Source: CAYVUI01 sp964454745
GTDB taxonomy: Bacteria; Planctomycetota; Phycisphaerae; Sedimentisphaerales; Anaerohalosphaeraceae
Assembly (NCBI GenBank): GCA_964454745.1
Contig: CAYVUI010000041.1
Location: 1-32,998, forward strand
Length of the DNA stretch: 32,998 nt
Direction: 5' to 3'
The notes below the pieces were generated by a model, which did not search any database, had not been told where the DNA came from, and worked only from the letters and a program-made list of their open reading frames with translations. Shown here in pieces: positions 15,517 through 25,200 of the stretch. Each line of letters begins with the position of its first letter. Position 1 is the first letter of the stretch. The position numbers and the translations under genes were made by a program.

Positions 15517-17895
15517 TTACGCAAAGGTAAGTTCTTCATTTACCATTTGCAGCGGCACTTTAATACCATCGGCATTTATCTTGCAAAGCTTGTCAAATAC
15601 TTTGATTTCAATGGCAGGCCCGGAAAGAATAGCAAACGATGCATTTTCCTGGTCGACCTTGACTTCCATCAACGCGCCGGCGTGTTTGAGCTTAAAGGCA
15701 AACGATTTCCACTTTTTCGGAATGCTCGGTTTGAAAAGCAGGGTGTCGCCGTCGGTTCGTAAGCCGCCGAAACCGTAGACCATGTTCAACCATGCCCCGG
15801 ACATCGAGGTGACATGCAGGCCCTGGCTGGTATTCTTGTTGCGGTTGTCCAGATCAAGCCGGGACATGTACTGGAAGAACGAATACGCCTCGTCATGCTT
15901 GCCCAGTTCCGCGGCCAGGATCGAGTGAATACCCGGCGAAAGCGAAGACTCATGGATGCAGCGTGCCTCATAGTACTCGTAGTTGTTTTTCTTGGCCTTA
16001 AGCGAGTGCTCGTGGCTGTAGAATAACGTCAGCAAAAGGGCATCGGGCTGCTTGATCATGTTGTAGCGGAAAATCTTGAGATATTCCCAGTTCTTGTAGA
16101 TCGGAATCTGAGACTCGGGAACATTTTTCACATCCACTTCCGGCAGATCGAAATAGCCGTCGTGCTGTTCATAGAGTTCGAGCTCATGATTCATGGGAAT
16201 CCGCATCTTATCGGATTTATGCTTCCAGTCTTCGAATTCCGAAGTTTCAAGTTTCAGTTTTGCCACCAGTTTCTGATAATCCCGCGTCGCGTCTTTTTGC
16301 ATTTGTTCGAGTACTGCCAGTGTAAAAGTAAACGTCTTGCGTGTCATGTAGTTGGTATAGGCATTGTTGTTGATATTCATGTGATACTCATCGGGCCCCA
16401 TTACGCCCCAGAGGCCGAAATCGCCGTTTTGCGGGCTGAATTCCCCTCGATCCGCAAAGAAGCGGCAGATCTCGACGAGAACCTCCGCACCCTTGGTATA
16501 CAGGAAGTCGGTATCTCCGCAGAGTTTGTTATACAGCCAGATTCCGTAGGAAACGGCGACGTTAACATGAATCTCAAAATCACCGTGCTGCCAGGTCGCG
16601 CAGCTTTCCAGGCCGTCGAGTGTACACATCGGGTAACGGGCACCCACCAGGTCAAGTTGTGCGGCACGCTCCTTGGCCTGCTGAAGGTGGTTATAGCGAT
16701 ATTCCAAGAGGGTCCGAGCGGCCGGAGGATTGGTAAATAGGTAGAACGGCAGGGTATAACTTTCGGTATCCCAGAAGATCTGGCCGTGATAGACCTCGCC
16801 GGTTAATCCCTTGCACGGTACATTGGTTCGCGGGTCTTTGCCCTGGTAGATCTGCTGAAGATTGAAGATGGAGAAGCGAATGCCCTGTAGGTATTCATCA
16901 TCACCGTCGATCTCGATATCGATCTCTTTCCAGGCCTGGTTCCAGTAGCTGCATTGCTGATCGAAAGCCTGTTCAAATGTCACGGATTCATTCGCCTCGC
17001 TACGCTGGATACCTTTTTTCCACACCGTGTCCATATTGGAAGTTTTTTCCCAGTAGTTGGTCACGACGCGGGAGATCGAGCTGTTCTTTCCTTCCTTGAG
17101 ATCAAGGATGCAGTCAAAGCCGGCAAATTTTTCATTTTTCACCGTCTCCTTGTCTTTGAGGCAATCCGAGTCCAGACGCAGGCTGGAAAACAGCGAATGG
17201 CCGCTGTGGGTTGTTTGCCCAAGGACAGAAGCAATATTCTCATGGAAATTCATCTTGGGGCAATTCCAGAAGTTTTTACCCTTCTTGACAGAGACCCCGG
17301 TATCTTGTGTCTGGTCCCAACCGTCCGCAATCTCGTGAATAATCGAGAAATCCAGGCCCATCCGAACCGAGATGCTGCCGGAAAAGTTCATCGGCTCAAA
17401 TGAGATCCGCTGGAAACCGAGATGATTGTCTGTCATGCTCAAAAAGCGGATAAATTTAACCTTAAGCTTCTTGCCGGAACGTGTATGCCAGATGAATTCA
17501 CGGGTGAGATTGCCGTTTTGCATGTCCAGCTTGCGGACAAAATTGGTCACCTCGCACGTTGCCAGGTCGAGCGTTTCATCATCAAGCGTGATACGTGTAT
17601 AGAGCCAGTCCACGGCATTGACGACAAAACAGACACGGGACACAATCCCCTTAAACACCTGCGGGTGCTGGGCCTGCATCTCTTCATATAAATGATTGAA
17701 GTAGCTGCCCTGGAGCCGGTCACCGCTGTAGCCTTCTTCAAAATAGCCGCGAACGCCCATCATTTCATTGGCCAGTGAGAATATCGATTCTGAAACCCGG
17801 CCCCGTGACGGATCAAAGCCTTCTTCCACGATGCTCCACGGATCAATCTCCAGGTAGCGGTCACTGGTCAGCAGTCTCTTGTTGATTGTATTCAT
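15517..17895 (-). CDS. GH65-family glycoside phosphorylase-like protein
   Basis: This 792-residue protein lacks a signal peptide and so acts in the cytoplasm. It shows the GH65 layout: an N-terminal beta-sandwich beginning FSLANEMMGVRGYFEEG (about 39-55), then an (alpha/alpha)6 barrel with KGLTGEVYHGQIFWDTESY (362-380) and GVMGPDEYHMNINNNAYTN (497-515). Glu503 in GPDEYH aligns with the general acid of the family. The C-terminal jelly roll has GGLRTDGDTLLFKPSIPKKW. Most GH65 enzymes phosphorolyse alpha-glucosides (maltose, trehalose, kojibiose, nigerose and others) to beta-glucose 1-phosphate; the disaccharide used here cannot be told. A hydrolase is less likely but not excluded. It begins 14 bp after the PfkB kinase gene, so product phosphorylation by that kinase is plausible. 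AAGGG lies nine bases before the ATG. Confidence 0.9.
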   Translation of the reverse strand: MNTINKRLLTSDRYLEIDPWSIVEEGFDPSRGRVSESIFSLANEMMGVRGYFEEGYSGDRLQGSYFNHLYEEMQAQHPQVFKGIVSRVCFVVNAVDWLYTRITLDDETLDLATCEVTNFVRKLDMQNGNLTREFIWHTRSGKKLKVKFIRFLSMTDNHLGFQRISFEPMNFSGSISVRMGLDFSIIHEIADGWDQTQDTGVSVKKGKNFWNCPKMNFHENIASVLGQTTHSGHSLFSSLRLDSDCLKDKETVKNEKFAGFDCILDLKEGKNSSISRVVTNYWEKTSNMDTVWKKGIQRSEANESVTFEQAFDQQCSYWNQAWKEIDIEIDGDDEYLQGIRFSIFNLQQIYQGKDPRTNVPCKGLTGEVYHGQIFWDTESYTLPFYLFTNPPAARTLLEYRYNHLQQAKERAAQLDLVGARYPMCTLDGLESCATWQHGDFEIHVNVAVSYGIWLYNKLCGDTDFLYTKGAEVLVEICRFFADRGEFSPQNGDFGLWGVMGPDEYHMNINNNAYTNYMTRKTFTFTLAVLEQMQKDATRDYQKLVAKLKLETSEFEDWKHKSDKMRIPMNHELELYEQHDGYFDLPEVDVKNVPESQIPIYKNWEYLKIFRYNMIKQPDALLLTLFYSHEHSLKAKKNNYEYYEARCIHESSLSPGIHSILAAELGKHDEAYSFFQYMSRLDLDNRNKNTSQGLHVTSMSGAWLNMVYGFGGLRTDGDTLLFKPSIPKKWKSFAFKLKHAGALMEVKVDQENASFAILSGPAIEIKVFDKLCKINADGIKVPLQMVNEELTFA

Positions 17896-17909
17896 TTCTG
17901 ATTACCCTT

Positions 17910-18791
17910 CTAACTATGACACTCTTGTAAACGTTTTAATGCATCCTCGAGGGTTCCGCGAAACGGCCCCTTCTTTTCCATTTTCAGCGACACCAGCGCC
18001 GCTGCGAATTTTAATGATTCCGAAATATCGTGGCTGATCCTGCGAACCAGGTATGCCGCGTAGGTCGTATCGCCCCGGCCGGTACGCCCGACAATGCTCT
18101 TGTTGCTGAATTTTTCGTAATACGTCTTATCAGCGGTTTTAAGCAGTACCCCGTCGCTGTGGGTCACAATCACTTCCTGCGGGCCCCAGGTCAGGATCTC
18201 CGCCGCCGCTTTTTCGATGTCATCATGCCCAGTCAGCAGCTTGCCTTCTACGATATCGAGCTTGACCCGTGTCAGCAGCGAACAGATTTCCCGCTTGTTT
18301 TCCACATCCCGAAAATGAATCTCCCGGCTTTCCAGGTCCACCTGCCGAATAAAACTCTGCATATCCGACGACAGGCAGTACCCTTTCTCATTCAATCCCC
18401 GGATCAGTTCCATCGGGAACTCCTGATCGGTAATCCCGGCAAGGTGTACAAATTTTGACTCAAACTCCGGCAGCTCATCCATCCGGATATACCCGGCATT
18501 TTTCTTCTGGTACATGATCCGTTCATCGACATTCGCCGAGGGGTGCTCAACCCGCATATAGGTTGTTTCGTCCGCAGGGATCATCGTGACATCCATCCCG
18601 GCCTGCTTCATCGGATCGAGAATGTGCTCATCCTCGGATGACATTTTCGTAATCACGGCGATATGCTCCGAGACCCGCGCCGCCGCCATCGCCCCGCACA
18701 GAACCGCGCTGCCGGGCGCAACGTGCGTCTCACCCTCAAACGGCACGATCTCGTCATAACACATGTGACCAATAAATGTAATATCAAACAT
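17910..18791 (-). CDS. PfkB-family sugar kinase
   Basis: This 293-residue cytoplasmic protein follows the ribokinase/PfkB fold. It has a short N-terminal strand (FDITFIGHMCYDEI), a Gly-rich segment around residues 26-40 (PGSAVLCGAMAAARV), VIVTHSDGVLLKTADKTYYE, and the ATP/anion-hole signature GRTGRGDTTYAAYLVRR. The usual DTxGAGD appears here as RTGRGD; the catalytic Asp is kept and Arg replaces the small residue. Such kinases phosphorylate sugars, sugar acids or nucleosides with ATP. The gene lies between a GH141-like gene (9 bp upstream) and the GH65 gene (14 bp downstream), so a sugar from the imported glycan is the likely substrate. The exact sugar is unknown. No strong ribosome site is seen; GAGGAAA lies a little far from the ATG and overlaps the upstream stop. 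Confidence 0.85.
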   Translation of the reverse strand: MFDITFIGHMCYDEIVPFEGETHVAPGSAVLCGAMAAARVSEHIAVITKMSSEDEHILDPMKQAGMDVTMIPADETTYMRVEHPSANVDERIMYQKKNAGYIRMDELPEFESKFVHLAGITDQEFPMELIRGLNEKGYCLSSDMQSFIRQVDLESREIHFRDVENKREICSLLTRVKLDIVEGKLLTGHDDIEKAAAEILTWGPQEVIVTHSDGVLLKTADKTYYEKFSNKSIVGRTGRGDTTYAAYLVRRISHDISESLKFAAALVSLKMEKKGPFRGTLEDALKRLQECHS

Positions 18792-18800
18792 AATCGTTCT

Positions 18801-21032
18801 TTATTTCCTCAAACCCGCCTGGGAAACATCCACCGGCTTAATGCCCAGCTTCAGTGCCGCGGAATCTACAACAAATCGAAAATCTTCATTCTTCAGGTCC
18901 ACAAAACCCGGATTGGCAACCACACTGTTCTTCTCCACGCCCTGATCCTGATACTTTTTCAGCATCTCTGTGCCCTTGTCATCATAAGAGGCCAGGAAGT
19001 ACAGATTCTGATCCGTATCCGCAATGTTCTTAATAAACTCAGGGTGCCAGGTATTGCGTCCCTCGCAGTACACCGCTGCGATATCTCCCGTCTGGTAATA
19101 CACATTATTCCGTATCGTCGAATTCTCGCTGGGCCCGCGGCGCAGAAGCACAAAGCCATACGGCTCAAACTGCTTGTCGTCGTAGGTGTACTCCCCGATC
19201 ATATCCACCATGATGTTGTTCGTTATCGCGTTGTTGTGCTTAAGGGTGATCCCGCCGGAAACGGCCTTGTAGATCACGTTTTCGGTAATGACCACATCTT
19301 CCTGGAAATCATCGATACGAATCGCCGACTGGCAGCCATCGCCAAGGATATGATGCACATAATTGCCGCGGATCAGGTTGCCCTCTCCCGCGCCGGAGAT
19401 ATAAATGCCGTTGCCGTCAGAGAGCTTTTCCATCACGCGGAACACCTCGTTATTCTCGACCCGGTTAAACCGGGCATGCAAATAGGGCAGCGACTGCTGG
19501 TACGTCTCCGGCCGATTGTCCCTGTCCAGCAAAATCGTCTGTACAATCTCGCGAATCGGGTCTTTAATCCCGAAAAAGACAGGCCGAACCCCGCTGACCA
19601 CGATGCCCGTATACGGCATATGGTCCACCTGGTTGTGCGAAATAACATTATGCCCGCTCTGCCAGACCATAATCGCAGGCGTATGCCACCAAAGCTGCGA
19701 ACAGTAAGAGAACCGGCTGTTATCGATCCGGTTATGATGATTCACATCGATTGTCCCCGGTCCGTACCCGCACAGCAGGACTCCCCCGCCGCCGAGCATC
19801 TCAAATGTGCACGACTCAACTGCGTTAAACTGCGAGTGATGATCGAAACGAACACCCGCCGAGCCGGAATCCTCAAAGGTGCATTGAGCGACCTGACAAT
19901 GTTCAGTATTGTCAAACCGCAGCATCGCCGTTGATTTATCAAACCATTCCCAGTCGTGCTGAATTGTCACATCATCCAGATCAAAACTGACCCGATCGGT
20001 ATTGGTAAAGGTTATCCCCATAAAGTGAATGTACCCTACCGGTTTACTCTTCGTACCCTCGACGCGAATCAGCTCGGTCAGTACCGGGGCTTGAACGTTA
20101 CCGGGTTTGCCGCTTTTGGGCCAGAAGTACAGCTTGCCCGCGCTCGAATCAAGGTACCATTCGCCCGGCTCGTCCAGTGCGGAAGGCACATTTTCCACCC
20201 ACATCGCCGTATGGTCCCGGTTGATCCCAATTGGTCCAAGCTTGGGGCCGATCTTGTACGTTGCGGGAACCGTCGTATAAGCGATCCGGCGGCTCTCGTC
20301 GAGACGCTTGATTCCGAGATAATTGATGCAAAAACCCCAGGACGGCACACCGAAAATCTCGACATCCTCCAGGTCCGTCTCCTTATTAAAAAGACCTTCC
20401 GGATAGATAAAGGCCCCCTTGGCCTTGTCGCCGACAAACTGGGTTTCCACGTTTTCGTCATCGGTAATTTCGGGAATAAAACCGTCATCCCGGGCACGCG
20501 GCTGGAGCAGGCCGTTTTCATACAGGGTCTTGAAATGCCACTTTTTTCCGTCAAGCTTTGGAACATTCGCCACATAACAATGCGAAGCGGCCTCGCGGCT
20601 CATGCCCTTGATCGGGAACTTCATTTTCTCAAAATCCAGGATCGGTTTGCTGCCGGTCAGAACCGGCTTTTCGCCAGGATAGGCCACATACCAGACTGGT
20701 TGATTTTTACTGCCGCTGTCGGGGGCTGAAAAAACAAGTGTTTCTTCCATGCAGTATCTCCCCCCTCGAAGGACCACCTTGACGGGACCCGCACCTTTTT
20801 GCAAAAGAACTTCCCGGACCGCATTTTTTGCCTTGGCGAGCGTGGCAAACGGGCCGTCCGTGCGATCCATGTTCACCTCGGCAAGCCGGCCGGACCAGGC
20901 ATCACAGCCTTTGACGGACACATAAAACACGGTCGACTTTGTCTCGTTTGCCAGGCATGTACCAGCCCAAATCATTGACAAAATTGTCAAAAAGACAAAA
21001 CCTTTCATTTTGTTTTGATAAAATCTCTGCAT
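18801..21032 (-). CDS. Secreted right-handed beta-helix protein (GH141-like)
   Basis: The start chosen is the ATG at 21032, nine bases after AAAGGA; a TTG at 21041 is in frame but sits on the ribosome site. The 743-residue product begins MQRFYQNK and then a Sec signal (KGFVFLTILSMIWAGTCLA). It shows the family opening FYVSVKGCDAWSG, VVLRGGRYCMEETLVF and AYPGEKPVLTGSKPI. The beta-helix has rungs such as NAVESCTFEMLGGGGV, HNVISHNQVDHMPYTGIVVSG and LSDGNGIYISGAGEGNLIRGNYVHH. The C-terminus (ALKLGIKPVDVSQAGL) matches the paralogue at 10432-12654. A GH141-like glycosidase is the best inference, with fucosides or similar sugars as possible substrates. It is first in the operon with the PfkB, GH65 and GHL6 genes. 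Confidence 0.85.
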   Translation of the reverse strand: MQRFYQNKMKGFVFLTILSMIWAGTCLANETKSTVFYVSVKGCDAWSGRLAEVNMDRTDGPFATLAKAKNAVREVLLQKGAGPVKVVLRGGRYCMEETLVFSAPDSGSKNQPVWYVAYPGEKPVLTGSKPILDFEKMKFPIKGMSREAASHCYVANVPKLDGKKWHFKTLYENGLLQPRARDDGFIPEITDDENVETQFVGDKAKGAFIYPEGLFNKETDLEDVEIFGVPSWGFCINYLGIKRLDESRRIAYTTVPATYKIGPKLGPIGINRDHTAMWVENVPSALDEPGEWYLDSSAGKLYFWPKSGKPGNVQAPVLTELIRVEGTKSKPVGYIHFMGITFTNTDRVSFDLDDVTIQHDWEWFDKSTAMLRFDNTEHCQVAQCTFEDSGSAGVRFDHHSQFNAVESCTFEMLGGGGVLLCGYGPGTIDVNHHNRIDNSRFSYCSQLWWHTPAIMVWQSGHNVISHNQVDHMPYTGIVVSGVRPVFFGIKDPIREIVQTILLDRDNRPETYQQSLPYLHARFNRVENNEVFRVMEKLSDGNGIYISGAGEGNLIRGNYVHHILGDGCQSAIRIDDFQEDVVITENVIYKAVSGGITLKHNNAITNNIMVDMIGEYTYDDKQFEPYGFVLLRRGPSENSTIRNNVYYQTGDIAAVYCEGRNTWHPEFIKNIADTDQNLYFLASYDDKGTEMLKKYQDQGVEKNSVVANPGFVDLKNEDFRFVVDSAALKLGIKPVDVSQAGLRK

Positions 21033-21160
21033 AAAAACCAATCCTTTGAATCATGAAAGTTTCGTTTTTGCGAAGAAAAACCGCGCACCTGAATGGATAA
21101 TAGCTGAAAACAGTTTTTTCTTCAAAACTTTTCCTGCCCGACCGGGGACTCCCCACACAC

Positions 21161-21181
21161 CACTAACGCTGAAAGTTAGTG
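21161..21181. other. Hairpin in the gap between pseudopilin and beta-helix genes
   Basis: CACTAAC and GTTAGTG are 7-bp perfect arms around a 7-base loop, within the 194-bp gap upstream of the gene starting at 21032. No T run follows on the minus strand and only a weak one on the plus strand. It may be a poor terminator of the pseudopilin transcript or a leader element. No confident promoter was found beside it. Confidence 0.3.
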
Positions 21182-21226
21182 ATGCTTTTCGATTTATACA
21201 GCAGTAAATCCAGTTATAACTCTATT

Positions 21227-22159
21227 TTATTCCTTGGAGGTGCCTTCCCAGTAGAAAGTCGGTCCCCAGTATCCGCCGCCCAAACTGTGCGAAGCAAAGG
21301 ACCAGGAAGCATCCGAACCGTACCGCATGGGATCATCATTTTCAATGGGCTCGGTATAAAAATTGGAACCCCTGAGCTCTGTATGACCATCCCCAAAGAC
21401 AAGTGTCTGAGCAGTGGGAACATTCCCTTTGCCCTTGTGATTAATATACACGCCGGATTCATTCTCGATATGCTTTTCCCAGGGCGTTCCCGGAGGTACA
21501 TACATCACGACATCTGCCGCGAGGATCGAACTGCCGGGTGTTTTGATCTTTTTGTTGTAAGGAGGAATCTTCTTACCGCCCTTGGTGTACCAGTTATGAC
21601 CGCCATTATCGAGATACTCGATTCCGCCAAAATACTGATACGTTGTCTGCACCCAACGCCGCCAATCGCCGCCCCAATAGGTATAAGAGTCCCCGCGGTA
21701 GGTACTGGGAATAAAGTGAACTTCTTTACTATTATCGCCATGGAAAGGCTTCCAGTCCAGTTGCCAATTCTGTGCAGGACAGATCAAAAGTTCATCTGTC
21801 AAACCATACTGCTTCCAGGTAAGATAGGGTACACCGTACTGCTTCCATTCCCCGCTGGTGTAATCATCAATGGGCGGATCAAGCGCCCCTCTCGTCGTCT
21901 CGGAAGAAACATCGTTAAGATAAAGCGGCATGCGAAGATTCGGCCCGCTACCGTGCCCGAAACAGGTCGGTATATCACCATTGTTATCCGACGCAAACGC
22001 GAAAGCACTCATCCCCCAATCCCTCAGGTGTGCTCCGCAAACCACGTTGCGTGCCATGGACTTGACCTTGCTCAGTGAGGGCATCAAAATCGACATTAAC
22101 AATGCGATAATTGAAATGACGACCAGCAATTCAATGAGGGTAAAGCCTTTTTTCCTCAT
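21227..22159 (-). CDS. Prepilin-type (pseudopilin) protein
   Basis: The start at 22159 is chosen because AAAGGA lies six bases upstream and translation then begins directly with a type IV prepilin signal, MRKKGFTLIELLVVISIIALL, cleaved before Phe. Longer in-frame starts would place the signal internally. The 310-residue product has a long hydrophobic helix and then a soluble domain containing CGAHLRDWG, several Trp/Tyr-rich segments, a conserved cysteine (LLICPAQNW) and VFGDGHTEL, related to the DG motif of planctomycete pseudopilins. These proteins are very numerous in Planctomycetota and their roles are mostly unknown. It follows the large solenoid gene, with a candidate terminator between them, so it may be separately expressed. 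Confidence 0.88.
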   Translation of the reverse strand: MRKKGFTLIELLVVISIIALLMSILMPSLSKVKSMARNVVCGAHLRDWGMSAFAFASDNNGDIPTCFGHGSGPNLRMPLYLNDVSSETTRGALDPPIDDYTSGEWKQYGVPYLTWKQYGLTDELLICPAQNWQLDWKPFHGDNSKEVHFIPSTYRGDSYTYWGGDWRRWVQTTYQYFGGIEYLDNGGHNWYTKGGKKIPPYNKKIKTPGSSILAADVVMYVPPGTPWEKHIENESGVYINHKGKGNVPTAQTLVFGDGHTELRGSNFYTEPIENDDPMRYGSDASWSFASHSLGGGYWGPTFYWEGTSKE

Positions 22160-22213
22160 TATGTATCCTTTCTTCCTTCTTCCCTGTACAGTAAACACGA
22201 TTTTTTAAAATAT

Positions 22214-22245
22214 CCGGGCGTCCGGCGTTTTTTCCGAACGCCCGG
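22214..22245 (-). terminator. Candidate terminator after the large solenoid gene
   Basis: CCGGGCGT (22214-22221) and ACGCCCGG (22238-22245) form a perfect GC-rich 8-bp stem just past the stop codon of the minus-strand gene. The following minus-strand sequence is ATATTTTAAAAAATC, so the T tract is short and the call is moderate. Confidence 0.55.
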
Positions 22246-22266
22246 TCTGTCATCAATTACAAACCA

Positions 22267-25200
22267 TTACGGCCATACAGGATTCGTATCCATCCAGTAC
22301 GGACCAATCACGGAGAGATCCATGTAGTCTACAAATCCATCGCCGTTGGTATCACCCTGGAGAGGCTCTTCAACCGCGATCCGGAGGTAATCAATATACC
22401 CGATACCACCGTTGTCAAAGACTGTAAACTGCTGATCCGGTACGGGACCGCCTGCAGGATCAGTAACGACTACTGTGCCGCCGTCGTTAAGAACACCATC
22501 CGTCGCCGTCCACTGGTACGACTGGGTCTTGGCGTCATACTCAAGATGTACTTCAATCAGGGTATCCGCAGCAAACTCAATCGAGCTTTCCACTGCACCC
22601 GCCCAGTTGCCCTTGGCAATCTCGACGACCTGTGCAGTACCAAACTCGTTTTCACGAACGGTAATGTTCATATTGACACGAACTGCAGCACCGCCGGGGT
22701 TTCCATCCAGCCACAGCGTGACACCGTCAGAATCCTCACCTTCGGCGGTAAAGTCTACGGTAATGTCACCGTTGTAATCGAGGATGTCAACCGGATCGAG
22801 CGTGGTCGCTCCGGTGATGTGCATCTGACCGGGACGGTCCACCATGTTGTAACCGGCCTTGCTGTCACGAACTTCCAGGCCGTTGCCGACCGGGTCAACA
22901 CTCATATTGAATTCCCAGACAAACTCGTCCGGATTCAATTCATCCGAGGTCCAGTTCTGTGCAACAATACCCAGGTCTGTGATATCCAACTGGCAGTCGC
23001 CGTTGAGGTCGCCCATCTTCGCGGAGACACAACGCGGGATGTAGAGGCGGATATCATCGAAGTAAACTGTATTGGCATCATCAACCGCAATTGTAATCGT
23101 GTCAATGCTTGCCAGGTTCACGGCATCAAACTCGGCCAGGTCGATATTCCAGCCCATCCACGGATTGGACTGGGCCTGAATGATATCATCCGCCCGGCCG
23201 TCATAGTAAACCGTCTGGGTGGAAGAACCGTCATCAAGCGTGACCGCCATGTCATTGGCGCTGGCCGCATTATCGACAACACCGTGGAAGAGAATCTGAA
23301 GTGCCGCGATGTTGTCCGTCGTCCAGTCCGTAACCGGAACATTAAATGTTGCAGAGCCAAAGCCCGGCAGGCTCATGGACTGGTCATCCACTGCAAGCTC
23401 AAGCGCCAGGTTGGGATCACTGCCCCATGCCGCCTGGAGAGCGGTAACATCGGCATACGACTCAAAGTCATCAATGCCCTTCCAGCTTCCGCCGATAAAG
23501 CTCCAGGTAATCCCCTGGATCAGGATGCTTCCGCCGCCGTCGACTTCGTCAATACGCCAGAAGTACTGCTGACCGGGAACCAATGCACCCGGATCAAACG
23601 TTGTGCCGCTTTGACGGAGCTGGTAAATCCCAGCCGAAGCCGTTGTCGCAGTATTGACGGAATCAAAGTCCGTACCAAAGTAAACATCATGCTCAGCGGC
23701 ACCCTGACCGGCCTGCCAGCCGAGAATCGTACCCATCTCAATATCCTGGGCACCATCGGTAGGCACTGGGCTGTTTGCCATCAGGGGATCGAGTGCGTAC
23801 AAGCGTGTCTTATTCGCAACCGAATCATACGAATACTGAGGTGTCGAAGCACCATTGTAACCAATGATATCGCCTTCGTCGATCATTTCCTGCAGGGCGA
23901 CAGAGAAATTGCCGTCAATATAAACCTCTCCGCCCTCAATATTGAGGATGCCCTCACCGGGGATTTCCGTCCATGCCGCGATGCTGACCGCCAGGTAACC
24001 GGCATTGATCACACCGCTGTAGAGGTCAACACGACCTACAGCACTGTCACGGCCAATCTGCAATTGGTCACAGTTCCATTCACCGCCGTTCATCGTAACC
24101 TGGTAATCTGTGCGGTTGGTATTCTGATCATACGCACCAATGATCGCCGGACCTGAATTGATCAGGGCTCCTTCATTTAGAACCATCGTACCATAACCGC
24201 CAATAAAGCCAAGATACATGGTACCACTGACATTTAATTCGCCACCGCTGAGATTGATAATTCCCTCACCGGTTTGTACACGGAAGTCCGGGCAGGAGAT
24301 TTTTCCGCCGGTCATGTTAAGCGTTCCGGTCCGGCCGGCTGTATTGACCACACCCAAACGGAAAAGACCTGTTGCCCCGCCGCCGAGACCGGTAATCTCG
24401 CCGCCGTTCATATTCAGCGTACCCCAGCCGTTCCAGCCGAGGCCAACGTTGTTGACCGTGACTACGCCGTCATTGACCGTCATGATACCGGTACCGCCGG
24501 CATAACCAATGGCCAGTGCCTGTCCGGCCGTGTTATCCGTTGTAAGAGTCCCACCATTGACTTCGAGCGTGTGAGTTCCACCGCCATGCCACGGTACACC
24601 TACGCGAACGATACCCGCTTGAGCATCTACGCCGCTTCCAATGGTCGTGGTCTTGTCCGGCGCATCGGCAAAACGAACTTCATCACCAAAAATAGGGAGA
24701 CGAACATCGTTGCCCTGAGTATTGAAACGCCAGTTTGCAATATCATTCCAGCTTGTTCCGTCACCACCGCCATCAAAAATAGCGATATCCGGAACCGCAT
24801 CAATCAGTTCCAGCAGGAAACCATTGGCGACGTCATTGACATCCACCATTTTCTGCCCGCCAAAACCTGTAATGAATCCGCTGCTGATGTAATTTTCAAT
24901 CCTTGGAATAATCGCATCATCCAGGATGCGAACCGTACCATTGGTAATATCCATGCTGCCGACACCCGGATCACCCGCAGGTTCCCAGAAATCCACACCC
25001 ATATACAGGTTCTGGATCGTTAGCTCACCGCCATCGACCTGGACGTGGCCGGTGCCGCCGTCACGGCCGATATGCATCTGGTCGGACACATTCCACTGAC
25101 CGCCATTAATCGTCAGGGTACCTTCCGTACCGCCCGCGGATACCAGCGGATCACCTGTCCAGTCATAAAAACCAACAAAGGTGAAATTCGTATTCGCCAC

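Noticed and set aside
22546..24156. Long open frame on the plus strand inside the large solenoid gene
   Set aside because: It is antisense to a gene with clear signal peptide and domains, has no ribosome site, and its composition reflects the complement of Gly/Asn-rich repeats.
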